From positions 1 to 8,371 of the forward strand of contig JAGHDS010000511.1 in assembly GCA_021159845.1 (NCBI GenBank): a stretch of 8,371 nt of DNA. Direction: 5' to 3'. The DNA is from Anaerolineae bacterium. Lineage in GTDB: Bacteria > Chloroflexota > Anaerolineae > DUEN01. Positions 1-6,467 of the stretch are shown in pieces. The number at the start of each line of letters is the position of its first letter. The stretch's first letter is position 1. The translations under genes were made by a program, and so were the position numbers. Under the pieces are notes generated by a model. That model saw only the letters and a list, made by a program, of their open reading frames with translations. It ran no database searches and was not told the origin of the DNA.

Positions 1-116
1 GGGACTGAGGAACGAGGGGGACATCTCAGTTCTGTGGCAAGCTACGCGAGCATGAAAGGGTGTCTCGAAACAATCCATATCGGAAGTGGGCGCGTTGTGA
101 GCTCGCTTACATCGGA
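1..116. other. Region downstream of the operon, no gene assigned
   Basis: This stretch lies after the stop codon of the last gene. On the minus strand a frame opens with ATG at 78-76 and stays open to the window edge (26 codons), but its residues match no family I recognise and no clear ribosome binding site precedes it. A 6-bp inverted repeat (ACTGAG at 4-9, CTCAGT at 25-30) sits near the edge; without a visible U-rich tract it cannot be called a terminator. The end of the operon transcript is therefore not resolved here. Confidence 0.4.
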
Positions 117-515
117 TCAGGTGTCAAAGACGATCGTCGCCGTCCAGCCGGCGGGTGCCTCTTGCACGCTCAAATCGTGATAGGTGACGGCTTTGATGTG
201 GGCTCTCTCTCCCAGACCGGGTACCCCGCCCACGCGGGCCCTCACCCGCGTGGGTTCCGCCTCGTCGATCACGAAGCGAGTGTATGATTCCCCCATCTCA
301 TCCGAGTGGTAGAGCAGCTCATTCAGCCAGGTAACGAGGAGCGCCTCCCGGTCTGGTGCTTCCACTTCGATGGGACGCCATACCTGGGGATTTGCCCTCA
401 TATCCACGGCCTGGAGTTGGAACATGGCTGCCCCGGCTTGGCTGAGCAGGTCGGGGAAATCCTTCCCGTATACGCGGATGCTCCAATCGGCCGTGTGCTC
501 CAGTTCCTCAAAGTG
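117..515 (-). other. Archease domain fused to RibF
   Basis: Domain entry for residues 310-441 of the ribF product. Archease is normally a stand-alone protein of about 140 residues that promotes activation (guanylylation) of the RNA 3'-phosphate ligase RtcB and its multiple turnover. The domain looks complete: it has the N-terminal EHTAD acidic motif, a central TWLNELLYHSDEMG helix segment (371-384), the AVTYH strand (418-422) and the closing hydrophobic-Phe-Asp. These match the family as I recall it, including acidic residues at both ends that contribute to metal binding. No RtcB gene is in the window. A TTG codon at 533-531 could in principle start an independent archease, but only a weak GCGAG precedes it. 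Confidence 0.85.
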
Positions 516-1442
516 GGGCGAGGGGGGGATCAAGGCTCGCCGTGTGTTGTCTATGTCCCGATGTATCTGTCGTATGAGAGCTTGCACATCCTCGAAGCGT
601 CGCTCGGGCCGTAACTGGAGCACAAAGTCCATGCGAATCTGCTGCCCATAGATTTCCTCTCCGAAGTCCAGGATATGCGCCTCGATGGTGAGTGGACCAT
701 TATCGAAAGTGGGACGCACGCCGATATTGGTGGCGGCGGGCAGACGCCGGTCGCCCACATGGCACCAGGTGGCGTAGACGCCGCGGGCCGGGATCAGCCG
801 TTCGGTGGAGGGGGATAGGTTGACCGTGGGAATCCCGATCTCCTGACCGCGGCCGGCGCCGCGAGTCACCTCGCCTACCAGATAGTGGTAGCGGCCGAGC
901 ATCCGAGTGGCAAGGTCGACCTGGCCAGCCGCCAATGCCTGGCGGATACGCACGCTGCGCACTTCCTGACCATCGATCAGGATGGGCTCAACGACCTCCA
1001 CGGTGAATCCCATCTCCTGCCCCAGGCGACGCAACGCGGGGATGTCCCCCTCTCGGCCGCGCCCCAGGGCGAAGTCCGGGCCTACCCATAGGCGGCGCAT
1101 GTGTAGATGTTGCACCAGATCGCGTACGAAGGTGGCGGCCGACGTGCGCGCCGTGTCCGTTGTGAAGGGGTAGACGATGGCGAAGTCCAGACCCAACGCT
1201 GCCAGCAGCTCCAGACGCTCGTCCATCGTGGTCAGGTAAGCTGGCTTGTCCTCCGGGTGCAGTACATGCCTGGGGTGTGGTGAGAAGGTAATGATGCCCG
1301 CCGGGCGATCGGCAGCGCGAGCGGCGGAGAGCATTCGCTCGATCAGTGCCTGGTGCCCGCGATGTACCCCGTCGAAGTTCCCTATGGAGAGCTCGCAGCC
1401 GTTGGGCACGGTCAGATTGGGTAGTCCTCGATAGACGTCCAT
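117..1442 (-). CDS. ribF: Bifunctional riboflavin kinase/FMN adenylyltransferase RibF with C-terminal archease domain
   Basis: A 441-residue cytosolic protein. Residues 1-304 are RibF, which phosphorylates riboflavin to FMN and adenylates FMN to FAD. Visible landmarks are the nucleotidyltransferase signature DGVHRGH at 24-30, TFSPHP at 52-57, GPDFALGRGREGD at 121-133, then the kinase segment GIPTVNL at 203-209, GVYA at 221-224, NIGVRPT at 239-245 and the likely catalytic Glu254. The nucleotidyltransferase motif usually written SSTxIR reads RSVRIR here (162-167). RibF normally ends around 300-315 residues. This frame instead runs on into about 132 residues resembling archease: FEELEHTAD at 311-319, KAVTYHDL at 417-424 and the terminal FDT. 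The ATG at 1442 has AGGTG 8 nt upstream. The gene starts 17 bp after truB and is last in the operon. The RibF assignment is firm. The fusion is what the sequence shows, but it crosses a C7 run (522-528). Confidence 0.93.
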   Translation of the reverse strand: MDVYRGLPNLTVPNGCELSIGNFDGVHRGHQALIERMLSAARAADRPAGIITFSPHPRHVLHPEDKPAYLTTMDERLELLAALGLDFAIVYPFTTDTARTSAATFVRDLVQHLHMRRLWVGPDFALGRGREGDIPALRRLGQEMGFTVEVVEPILIDGQEVRSVRIRQALAAGQVDLATRMLGRYHYLVGEVTRGAGRGQEIGIPTVNLSPSTERLIPARGVYATWCHVGDRRLPAATNIGVRPTFDNGPLTIEAHILDFGEEIYGQQIRMDFVLQLRPERRFEDVQALIRQIHRDIDNTRRALIPPSPHFEELEHTADWSIRVYGKDFPDLLSQAGAAMFQLQAVDMRANPQVWRPIEVEAPDREALLVTWLNELLYHSDEMGESYTRFVIDEAEPTRVRARVGGVPGLGERAHIKAVTYHDLSVQEAPAGWTATIVFDT

Positions 1443-1459
1443 ACGGCGACACCTGATAC

Positions 1460-2365
1460 CTAAGTCAGCACTTTATGTGGTTGCCAGAGGCCTCGTTCGG
1501 CCTGGAACCGAAGGATGGCGACGAGATCGCCTTCTGGGGAAAGTCCGGCGGCCAATGTTTGATCGCCCGCGACAGGGCCGGGGATGGGTTGCCCGAAACG
1601 CACCGCTCGTACGTCCTCTGACGTGAGCTCGATTCGAGGCATATCCCGTACCGCCTCGACCGGCGGCAACACGCGTTCTTGCCACCGTCCGGCGGCGATC
1701 AGCTCCTCCAATTGTGGTAGGGTGATCGCCTGTTTCAGCGTGAAGGGACCTACCGCGGTGCGCCGCAGGGCGATGAGGTGAGCTCCGCAGCCAATGGATT
1801 GGCCCAGGTCGTGGGCCAGGGACCGGACATATGTCCCCGCCGAGCACCAGATATCAAGTGAGAGGTCGGGGGGAGACCATTCCAGCAGGTGAAGCTCGTG
1901 GACGGTGACTCGGCGCGGGGGCGGCGCCACTCGCTCGCCGCGGCGAGCCCGACGATGGGCTGGCGTCCCCCGCACCTTGATGGCGGAGTACGCCGGCGGT
2001 TGCTGCACGAAAATGCCCTGGAATTTCTGTAGATGGGCAAGCAACTCGTTTTGGGTGAGCGGGGGGACCGGCCTCCGCTCAACGATTCGACCATCGCTGT
2101 CGTATGTGTCGGTCACCTCGCCCAGGCGGATGGTGGCCCGGTAGCGCTTGTCGTGCCCTTGCATGTACTCGACGAGCCGGGTGGCCGCGCCCAGGCACAG
2201 GACGAGCACTCCGGTGGCCATCGGGTCGAGTGTACCCGCGTGACCGATGCGGCGTTGGCCGGTCAGACGCCGCACTTTAGCGACGACATCATGTGATGTC
2301 CAGCCCGCTGCCTTGTCCACGATCAGCAGCCCGTGGATCGGTGATCTCATCTGGTGCGCTTTCAC
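1460..2365 (-). CDS. truB: tRNA pseudouridine(55) synthase TruB
   Basis: Converts uridine 55 in the T loop of tRNAs to pseudouridine. The 301-residue length is normal for TruB. Motifs are GLLIVDKAAGWTSHDVV at 12-28, the catalytic motif GHAGTLDPMATG at 41-52 with Asp47 as nucleophile, DKRYRA at 72-77 with the active-site Tyr75, and SAGTYVRSLAHDLG at 175-188. A C-terminal TruB_C/PUA-like segment follows from about 243, ending WQPHKVLT. The Tyr usually found in the RAYELAR segment is His137 here. The GTG start at 2365 overlaps the stop of the upstream DHH gene as GTGA, indicating translational coupling. An ATG at 2350 (residue 6) fits the usual N-terminus slightly better, but neither has a clear Shine-Dalgarno sequence. 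Confidence 0.95.
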   Translation of the reverse strand: MKAHQMRSPIHGLLIVDKAAGWTSHDVVAKVRRLTGQRRIGHAGTLDPMATGVLVLCLGAATRLVEYMQGHDKRYRATIRLGEVTDTYDSDGRIVERRPVPPLTQNELLAHLQKFQGIFVQQPPAYSAIKVRGTPAHRRARRGERVAPPPRRVTVHELHLLEWSPPDLSLDIWCSAGTYVRSLAHDLGQSIGCGAHLIALRRTAVGPFTLKQAITLPQLEELIAAGRWQERVLPPVEAVRDMPRIELTSEDVRAVRFGQPIPGPVAGDQTLAAGLSPEGDLVAILRFQAERGLWQPHKVLT

Positions 2366-3387
2366 CCGCCCGCCTGTCGGTTAAGGGATTCTTCCAGAGC
2401 GGACAGCACATGTTCCGCCGCCTCGTCCAGGGGGCCATTGATGGTGCACCCGGCTGCCTGAGGGTGTCCGCCTCCCCCTAGAGCCAGCGCCACCTGGCTG
2501 ACATCGAACCCAGGCTTGGCGCGCAGCCCGACCTCGATCTTGTTATTCTCCCGCTCGGTGAAGACGGCAGCCACGTCCGCCTCATTGGCGGAGATCAAGA
2601 CGTTCACGAGCCCGCCGTCCCCATTTTCGTTGACCCCGGTTTCCTCCCGCATTTTACGGGTTACCGTCGTCCACAGGATGCGACCGCGCATCTGCATACG
2701 CGGTAAGGCCATACCCCAGAGCCGCAGGACGGCAAGGGGTTTTCGATTCAACGCCTGGTCGGTGATCAAGTTCAGATCGGCGCCCGCCTCCATGAGTTGT
2801 GTGGCGATCGCCAGGCTGCGCGGGGTCGTGTTCGATGTGCGGAAACCGCGCGTGTCGGTCACGACGCCGCATAGCAGGCATTGGGCGATGTTGATATCGA
2901 GTGGAATGCCCATGACCTCGACCAGGACGAAGACCATCTCGGCTGTCGCGGCGGCTGTGGGATCGACCCAGTTCACCTGGCCGAAATACAGGTTGGTCAC
3001 GTGGTGGTCGATGATAATGGTCGGTTTCTCCACCTGTGCGACCCGCTGCCAGGGGGTGCCCAGCCGCTGTGGGTCCGAGGCATCCAACCCGATGGCCAAA
3101 TCATAGTCGTCTGGAGGCTCTCTTTTGATCTCCTGATGTCCGGGGAGGAAATAGAAAGGGGTGGGAACCGGGTCTCCGCACACCATGAAAGGAGTCTTAC
3201 CGATGGCGCGCAAGGCCCATCCCATCCCCAACAAGGATCCGATGGCATCCCCGTCCGGGGAGATGTGGGTTACGAGCAAGATGCGCTCCGCCTCCTCGAT
3301 CATCCGGGGAATGCGTGGGTCCATTGCCCTCGCGGTTTGTTCACTGAGATTCCCTGGGGATGGACTAGGTGATGTGGTTACCCTCAT
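2362..3387 (-). CDS. DHH/DHHA1-family phosphoesterase, NrnA-like oligoribonuclease / pAp phosphatase
   Basis: A 341-residue cytosolic metal-dependent phosphoesterase. Proteins of this family at this locus degrade short oligoribonucleotides to mononucleotides and often hydrolyse pAp to AMP. The DHH domain shows motif I THISPDGDA (40-48, with His41, Asp45 and Asp47), GLDASD (100-105, Asp102), the signature IDHH (126-129) and GVVTDTRGF (174-182, Asp178), all expected manganese ligands. The DHHA1 substrate domain shows GGGGHPQAAG at 304-313. It lies between rbfA and truB, as in several Gram-positive and Chloroflexota operons. The ATG at 3387 overlaps rbfA by 23 bp and has only a weak upstream GAAAG. 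An ATG at 3324 (residue 22) would give the usual short N-terminus, but its AGGG is only about 2 nt away. The family is certain; nanoRNase versus other DHH substrates is inferred. Confidence 0.9.
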   Translation of the reverse strand: MRVTTSPSPSPGNLSEQTARAMDPRIPRMIEEAERILLVTHISPDGDAIGSLLGMGWALRAIGKTPFMVCGDPVPTPFYFLPGHQEIKREPPDDYDLAIGLDASDPQRLGTPWQRVAQVEKPTIIIDHHVTNLYFGQVNWVDPTAAATAEMVFVLVEVMGIPLDINIAQCLLCGVVTDTRGFRTSNTTPRSLAIATQLMEAGADLNLITDQALNRKPLAVLRLWGMALPRMQMRGRILWTTVTRKMREETGVNENGDGGLVNVLISANEADVAAVFTERENNKIEVGLRAKPGFDVSQVALALGGGGHPQAAGCTINGPLDEAAEHVLSALEESLNRQAGG

Positions 3388-3730
3388 GTTCGTGCAAACT
3401 TTCTAGGATCTCGTCAATGCGACGTGCGCGATCCAGTGTGTCGTCGATGTAGAACGTGAGCTCTGGGATGTAGCGTAGGATGATGCGCTGGCCCAGTTCC
3501 CGACGTAGATACCCTGTAGCATGGGCCAGCGCTTCCAAGATTTCCGGCTCGTCCTCAGACGCGCCTAGGTGGCTCACGTACACGCGAGCATGGCGGAGAT
3601 CCGCGCTGACCTCGACCGCTGTTACGGTGACGAACTCAAGGCGCGGGTCCGCCAGCTCGAGAGCGATCATGGTGCCGAGCTCCTCCATGAGCAGCTCGGC
3701 GACTCGTTTCTGACGACGCGTAGTAGTCAT
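3365..3730 (-). CDS. rbfA: 30S ribosome-binding factor RbfA
   Basis: A small KH-fold protein that binds the immature 30S subunit near helix 1 and the 3' end of 16S rRNA and assists late maturation, notably in cold adaptation. The 121-residue product has the family's N-terminal basic helix (TRRQKRVAELLMEELG), the diagnostic DPRLEFVTVTAVEVSADLRH followed by ARVYVS, and a C-terminal LRYIPELTFYIDD with the helix ARRIDEIL. Length is typical. The frame extends to a GTG at 3739, but the ATG at 3730 is chosen because AGGTG lies 6 nt upstream. It sits 62 bp after infB, with no convincing promoter in between, and its 3' end overlaps the predicted DHH start. Confidence 0.94.
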   Translation of the reverse strand: MTTTRRQKRVAELLMEELGTMIALELADPRLEFVTVTAVEVSADLRHARVYVSHLGASEDEPEILEALAHATGYLRRELGQRIILRYIPELTFYIDDTLDRARRIDEILESLHEHEGNHIT

Positions 3731-3792
3731 CGTATACACCTGTATGCGTAAGGCTTATGATCACAAAGCCGCACCGCCCTGTCATCTATAGG

Positions 3793-5733
3793 TTAAGCTG
3801 TGGCTGTGGCGGGCACTTGTTCTGTGCGGCAGAACTCCAGGATGTCACCCTCCTTGAAGTCGTCAAAGCCCTCCAGGGAGATGCCGCATTCGAAGCCCTG
3901 CCTCACCTCGGTGACGTCATCCTGGAATCGCTTGAGGGAGGCAACCCGGCCTTCGAAGAGGACGGAATCGCCGCGACGCACCCGGACCAGTGCATTTCGG
4001 GCCGCGATGCCATCCAGGACATAGCAGCCTGCTATCTTGCCGCGGCGCGGGATGCGGAAGATCTGACGCACCTCTGCCTGGCCGATAACCACCTCTTCAT
4101 ATTCTGGCTCAAGCATACCGCGGAGCGCCTTGTCGATGTCCTCGGTCAGGGTGTAGATTACATCATAAAGCCGTACCTCAACGCCTTCCGCTTCCGCCAT
4201 GCGGCGGGCGGCCGCATCTACTCCCACGTTGAACCCGATGACGATGGCCTTAGAGGCCACAGCTAACATGATATCGGACTCGCTAATGTTGCCAAGTCCC
4301 TGATGCAGGATGCGTACCTGCACATCCTCGTGCGCTTGGTTCAGCTGTTCCAGGGAGCTGGCGATCGGTTCCAGGGAACCTTGAACGTCGGCCTTCAAGA
4401 TGACGTTGAGTTCCTTGACCTGGCCCGCTTGGACTTGCTCGAAGATGTCGTCCAGGCTGACCGCCTTCGCCTGTGGCTGGCGTTCCCGTTGCTTGCGTTC
4501 CTCCGCTCGCTGTTCAGCGATAGAACGGGCGATCTTCTCGCTCTCGACGACCTCGAAGACCTGCCCGGCCTCGGGAACGCCGGAGAGGCCGATGACCTGT
4601 ACGGGCGTGGCGGGTGGTGCCTCCTGGACATTGCGCCCATTTTCATCAAACATCGCGCGCACGTGTCCCCATACCTCGCCTACGACCAGGCTATCGCCCA
4701 CGTGCAACGTCCCGTTTTGTACCAGCAGTGTTGCCATTGGCCCTCGGGTGCGGTCCAGCCCACTTTCGATCACGGTGCCGAGAGCTGGGCGATTCGGGTT
4801 AGCCTTGAACCCCTCTATCTCGGTGACGAGGAGGATATTCTCCAAAAGCTCTGGTACTCCCTCGCCTGAGGTCGCACATACGGGGACGACGATCGTGTCC
4901 CCTCCCCACTCCTCGGGGGTCAGCCCGAGATCGGCGAGTTGCTGCTTGACGCGTTCCACGTTGGCGTTAGGCTTATCAATCTTGGTGATGGCCACGACGA
5001 TGGGAACGCCGGCGGCCCGGGCGTGATCTACAGCCTCGCGTGTCTGGGGCATTACGCCATCATCGGCGGCTATGACCAGGATGACGATATCGGTCACCTG
5101 AGCGCCGCGGGCGCGCATGGCTGTGAAGGCCTCGTGTCCGGGAGTGTCCAGGAATGTGATCTTTTGGCCTCGTACATTGACCTGGTAGGCGCCGATGTGC
5201 TGGGTGATCCCGCCAGCCTCTCCGGCGACGACGTTCGTGTGCCGGATGGTGTCCAGGAGCGTCGTTTTTCCATGGTCCACGTGGCCCAGAACGGCCACAA
5301 CTGGCGGGCGGGGGCGCAGGTCCTCCGGCCGTTCTGACTCCAGCACTTTTTGCCAGAGGGTCTTGGGACCGGTTGCCTGGGCTTTCTCCTGCGGAGGCTC
5401 CGGTTTTTCCTCCTGGATGGGCTTGACCGTCACGCCCAATTCTTCACCAACGATGGCCGCTGTATCAAAATCAATCGTCTGATTAATGGCTGCCATGACT
5501 CCAAAATTCATGAGTACTTTGATCACATCGATTGGGCTTCGCTTCATCTGGGCGGCTAGGTCGCGTACGGTGATCGTCTCCGGTATCTCGATTTCAAGCG
5601 GTAGGGCCTCCGCCGACTTCGTCTGGCGTGTGGATTTCATCTCCTGGCGCTTATCCTGACCTGGTGGGCTCCCCCCTTTATGTCTGGCTGGCCTCCGTGA
5701 GGATGGCCGCTTGCCGCGTGTGAACTTAGCCAT
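3793..5733 (-). CDS. infB: Translation initiation factor IF-2
   Basis: GTPase that recruits fMet-tRNA to the 30S subunit and promotes 50S joining. The 646-residue product is a short IF2: a basic N-terminus (1-45), an IF2_N-type helical domain (about 50-100), then the G domain. Motifs are G1 GHVDHGKT (150-157), switch I GGITQHIGA (174-182), G3 DTPGHE (196-201), G4 TKID (250-253) and a G5 region reading CATSGEG (286-292). An EF-Tu-like domain II starts near 317. A charged helix (402-421) precedes domain III, and the C2 fMet-tRNA-binding domain follows from about 545, with EVRQIFRIPRRGKIAGC at 554-570. G4 (normally NKID) and G5 (normally SAK) deviate at one or more positions. The open frame extends to 5820, but the ATG at 5733 has an excellent Shine-Dalgarno AGGAG, so the extra 29 codons are rejected. 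A 290-bp gap separates it from ylxR. Confidence 0.97.
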   Translation of the reverse strand: MAKFTRGKRPSSRRPARHKGGSPPGQDKRQEMKSTRQTKSAEALPLEIEIPETITVRDLAAQMKRSPIDVIKVLMNFGVMAAINQTIDFDTAAIVGEELGVTVKPIQEEKPEPPQEKAQATGPKTLWQKVLESERPEDLRPRPPVVAVLGHVDHGKTTLLDTIRHTNVVAGEAGGITQHIGAYQVNVRGQKITFLDTPGHEAFTAMRARGAQVTDIVILVIAADDGVMPQTREAVDHARAAGVPIVVAITKIDKPNANVERVKQQLADLGLTPEEWGGDTIVVPVCATSGEGVPELLENILLVTEIEGFKANPNRPALGTVIESGLDRTRGPMATLLVQNGTLHVGDSLVVGEVWGHVRAMFDENGRNVQEAPPATPVQVIGLSGVPEAGQVFEVVESEKIARSIAEQRAEERKQRERQPQAKAVSLDDIFEQVQAGQVKELNVILKADVQGSLEPIASSLEQLNQAHEDVQVRILHQGLGNISESDIMLAVASKAIVIGFNVGVDAAARRMAEAEGVEVRLYDVIYTLTEDIDKALRGMLEPEYEEVVIGQAEVRQIFRIPRRGKIAGCYVLDGIAARNALVRVRRGDSVLFEGRVASLKRFQDDVTEVRQGFECGISLEGFDDFKEGDILEFCRTEQVPATATA

Positions 5734-6023
5734 TGTTACTTCTCCTTTCCGCCGGCCGGGCATGTGGCAGCCCGACGCTTGCCCGCTCTGCATAGCAAAG
5801 CGAGCACCGTATGCCGGCAACTATTTTCTGTCTGGGAGGCCGGGAAGTCGCTGACCGTGGGGTGGGCGAGAAGCCCTGGAGTGTCAGCTCATTCGTGTGC
5901 GAGGTAAGGAAGGGGAAGCCGGGTGGAAACCTGGTATCCTACGCTTCCATTTCTCGTACTCCCTCGCCTGGCCTTTTCCCAGACCTCAGTGATATAGTGC
6001 GCTTAACTTGAAGGGCGTCCATC
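5734..6023. other. ylxR-infB gap, no credible gene; contains potential structured RNA
   Basis: The 290-bp gap sits where many bacteria have an L7Ae-like gene (ylxQ). No frame here resembles L7Ae or any family I know. Between 5830 and 5984 complementary segments nest into a plausible multi-branched fold. These are 5830-5837 with 5977-5984 (8 bp), 5838-5844 with 5967-5973 (7 bp, one G-U), 5850-5855 with 5883-5888 (6 bp), 5864-5867 with 5873-5876 (4 bp), 5899-5904 with 5962-5967 (6 bp, competing for 5967), 5914-5919 with 5943-5948 (6 bp) and 5920-5923 with 5930-5933 (4 bp, one G-U). Numbers are plus-strand; the same helices form in the operon transcript with A-C mismatches at the two G-U positions. 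I match it to no known riboswitch or ncRNA class. Hand-paired only. Confidence 0.45.
5742..5746 (-). promoter_or_regulatory. Ribosome binding site deciding the infB start
   Basis: On the minus strand AGGAG, within AAAGGAGAAG, stands 8 nt before the ATG at 5733. It is the strongest Shine-Dalgarno sequence in the window and fixes the IF2 start 29 codons inside the longest open frame. Confidence 0.85.
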
Positions 6024-6365
6024 TTATGGCGCCGTACCTCGAGCCGATGTCTCTTTCCCGGCTCCTATATTGTCCTCGGAATCGGTGGGCGGCAAACTCG
6101 CCGCGAAGGCTTTTAGCATTTCTAACGTCTCCTCGTTGAGACGGACCTTCAGCGCTTGTTCCAAGCGCCGTCCTTTCGTGCTCAGAAGCGTCTGCCAGCA
6201 ATCTTGTGAGCGACACAGGTAGGCGCCCCTACCTGAACGCTTTCCCGTGGGGTCGATGACGATCTCTCCCTCTGGGGTGCGTACGATGCGTATCAGGTCC
6301 CGTTTGTCCTGCACTTTGCGACAGATGATGCAAGTGCGTTGGGGAATATGTCGGCGACGTGCCAT
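6024..6365 (-). CDS. rnpM: YlxR family RNA-binding protein, RNase P modulator RnpM
   Basis: A 113-residue YlxR (DUF448) protein. In Bacillus the homologue, renamed RnpM, binds RNase P RNA and modulates tRNA maturation. The product shows the family core in order: PQRTCIICRK (8-17), a basic strand ELIRIVR equivalent (DLIRIVR, 23-29), DPTGKRSGRGAYLC (38-51) and CW at 56-57, with paired cysteines 12/15 and 51/56. A helix with LEQALK (68-73) closes the core. The tail after residue 90 is polar and variable and belongs to no recognised domain. The ATG at 6365 has GAGGT about 11 nt upstream, a somewhat long spacing. It lies between nusA and infB, the standard position. RNase P modulation here is inferred by homology. 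Confidence 0.93.
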   Translation of the reverse strand: MARRRHIPQRTCIICRKVQDKRDLIRIVRTPEGEIVIDPTGKRSGRGAYLCRSQDCWQTLLSTKGRRLEQALKVRLNEETLEMLKAFAASLPPTDSEDNIGAGKETSARGTAP

Positions 6366-6426
6366 AGTTACTGGACCTCACCGGAGACTTTCGATTATTC
6401 CTATCAGGTTTGGCACGATCCCACGG

Positions 6427-6451
6427 GGGGGCGTACAACCTGTACGCCCCC
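6427..6451. other. Perfect 10-bp hairpin between nusA and ylxR
   Basis: GGGGGCGTAC at 6427-6436 and GTACGCCCCC at 6442-6451 are exact inverse complements around a 5-nt loop. The hairpin begins 17 bp after the nusA stop. On the operon strand it is followed by CCGTGGGATC, with no U tract, so it is not a standard intrinsic terminator. On the plus strand it is followed by CAGTTTCCCTT, also a poor U tract. Its role could be mRNA stabilisation, processing, or partial (NusA-stimulated) pausing; none is shown by sequence alone. Confidence 0.7.
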
Positions 6452-6467
6452 AGTTTCCCTTGACTTC

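Noticed and set aside
4..30. 6-bp inverted repeat as an operon terminator
   Set aside because: Short stem with a 15-nt loop, and the following sequence on the minus strand is outside the window, so no U tract can be seen.
1..78. Possible start of a next minus-strand gene (ATG at 78)
   Set aside because: Only 26 codons visible, no Shine-Dalgarno sequence, and the residues do not resemble RtcB or any family I recognise.
988..1452. Second minus-strand frame of 154 codons overlapping ribF
   Set aside because: Same strand but out of frame with the conserved RibF motifs; Arg/Gly/His-rich translation typical of a shadow frame in G+C-rich DNA.
2516..3106. Plus-strand open frame of 196 codons opposite the DHH gene
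   Set aside because: Antisense shadow of a well-conserved gene; composition is Ser/Arg/Thr-rich and no family motif is visible.
3752..3770. Small hairpin between infB and rbfA
   Set aside because: Only 5 bp with a 9-nt loop; expected by chance and without other support.
5734..5820. N-terminal extension of IF2 to an upstream ATG at 5820
   Set aside because: The residues do not look like IF2 and the internal ATG at 5733 has a strong, well-spaced AGGAG; the upstream start has none.
5830..5984. Cobalamin, FMN, SAM or TPP riboswitch, T-box, SRP RNA, RNase P RNA or tmRNA
   Set aside because: The conserved core sequences of these classes as I know them are absent; scattered words such as GGGAAG and GGTGGAAACC are not in the right order.
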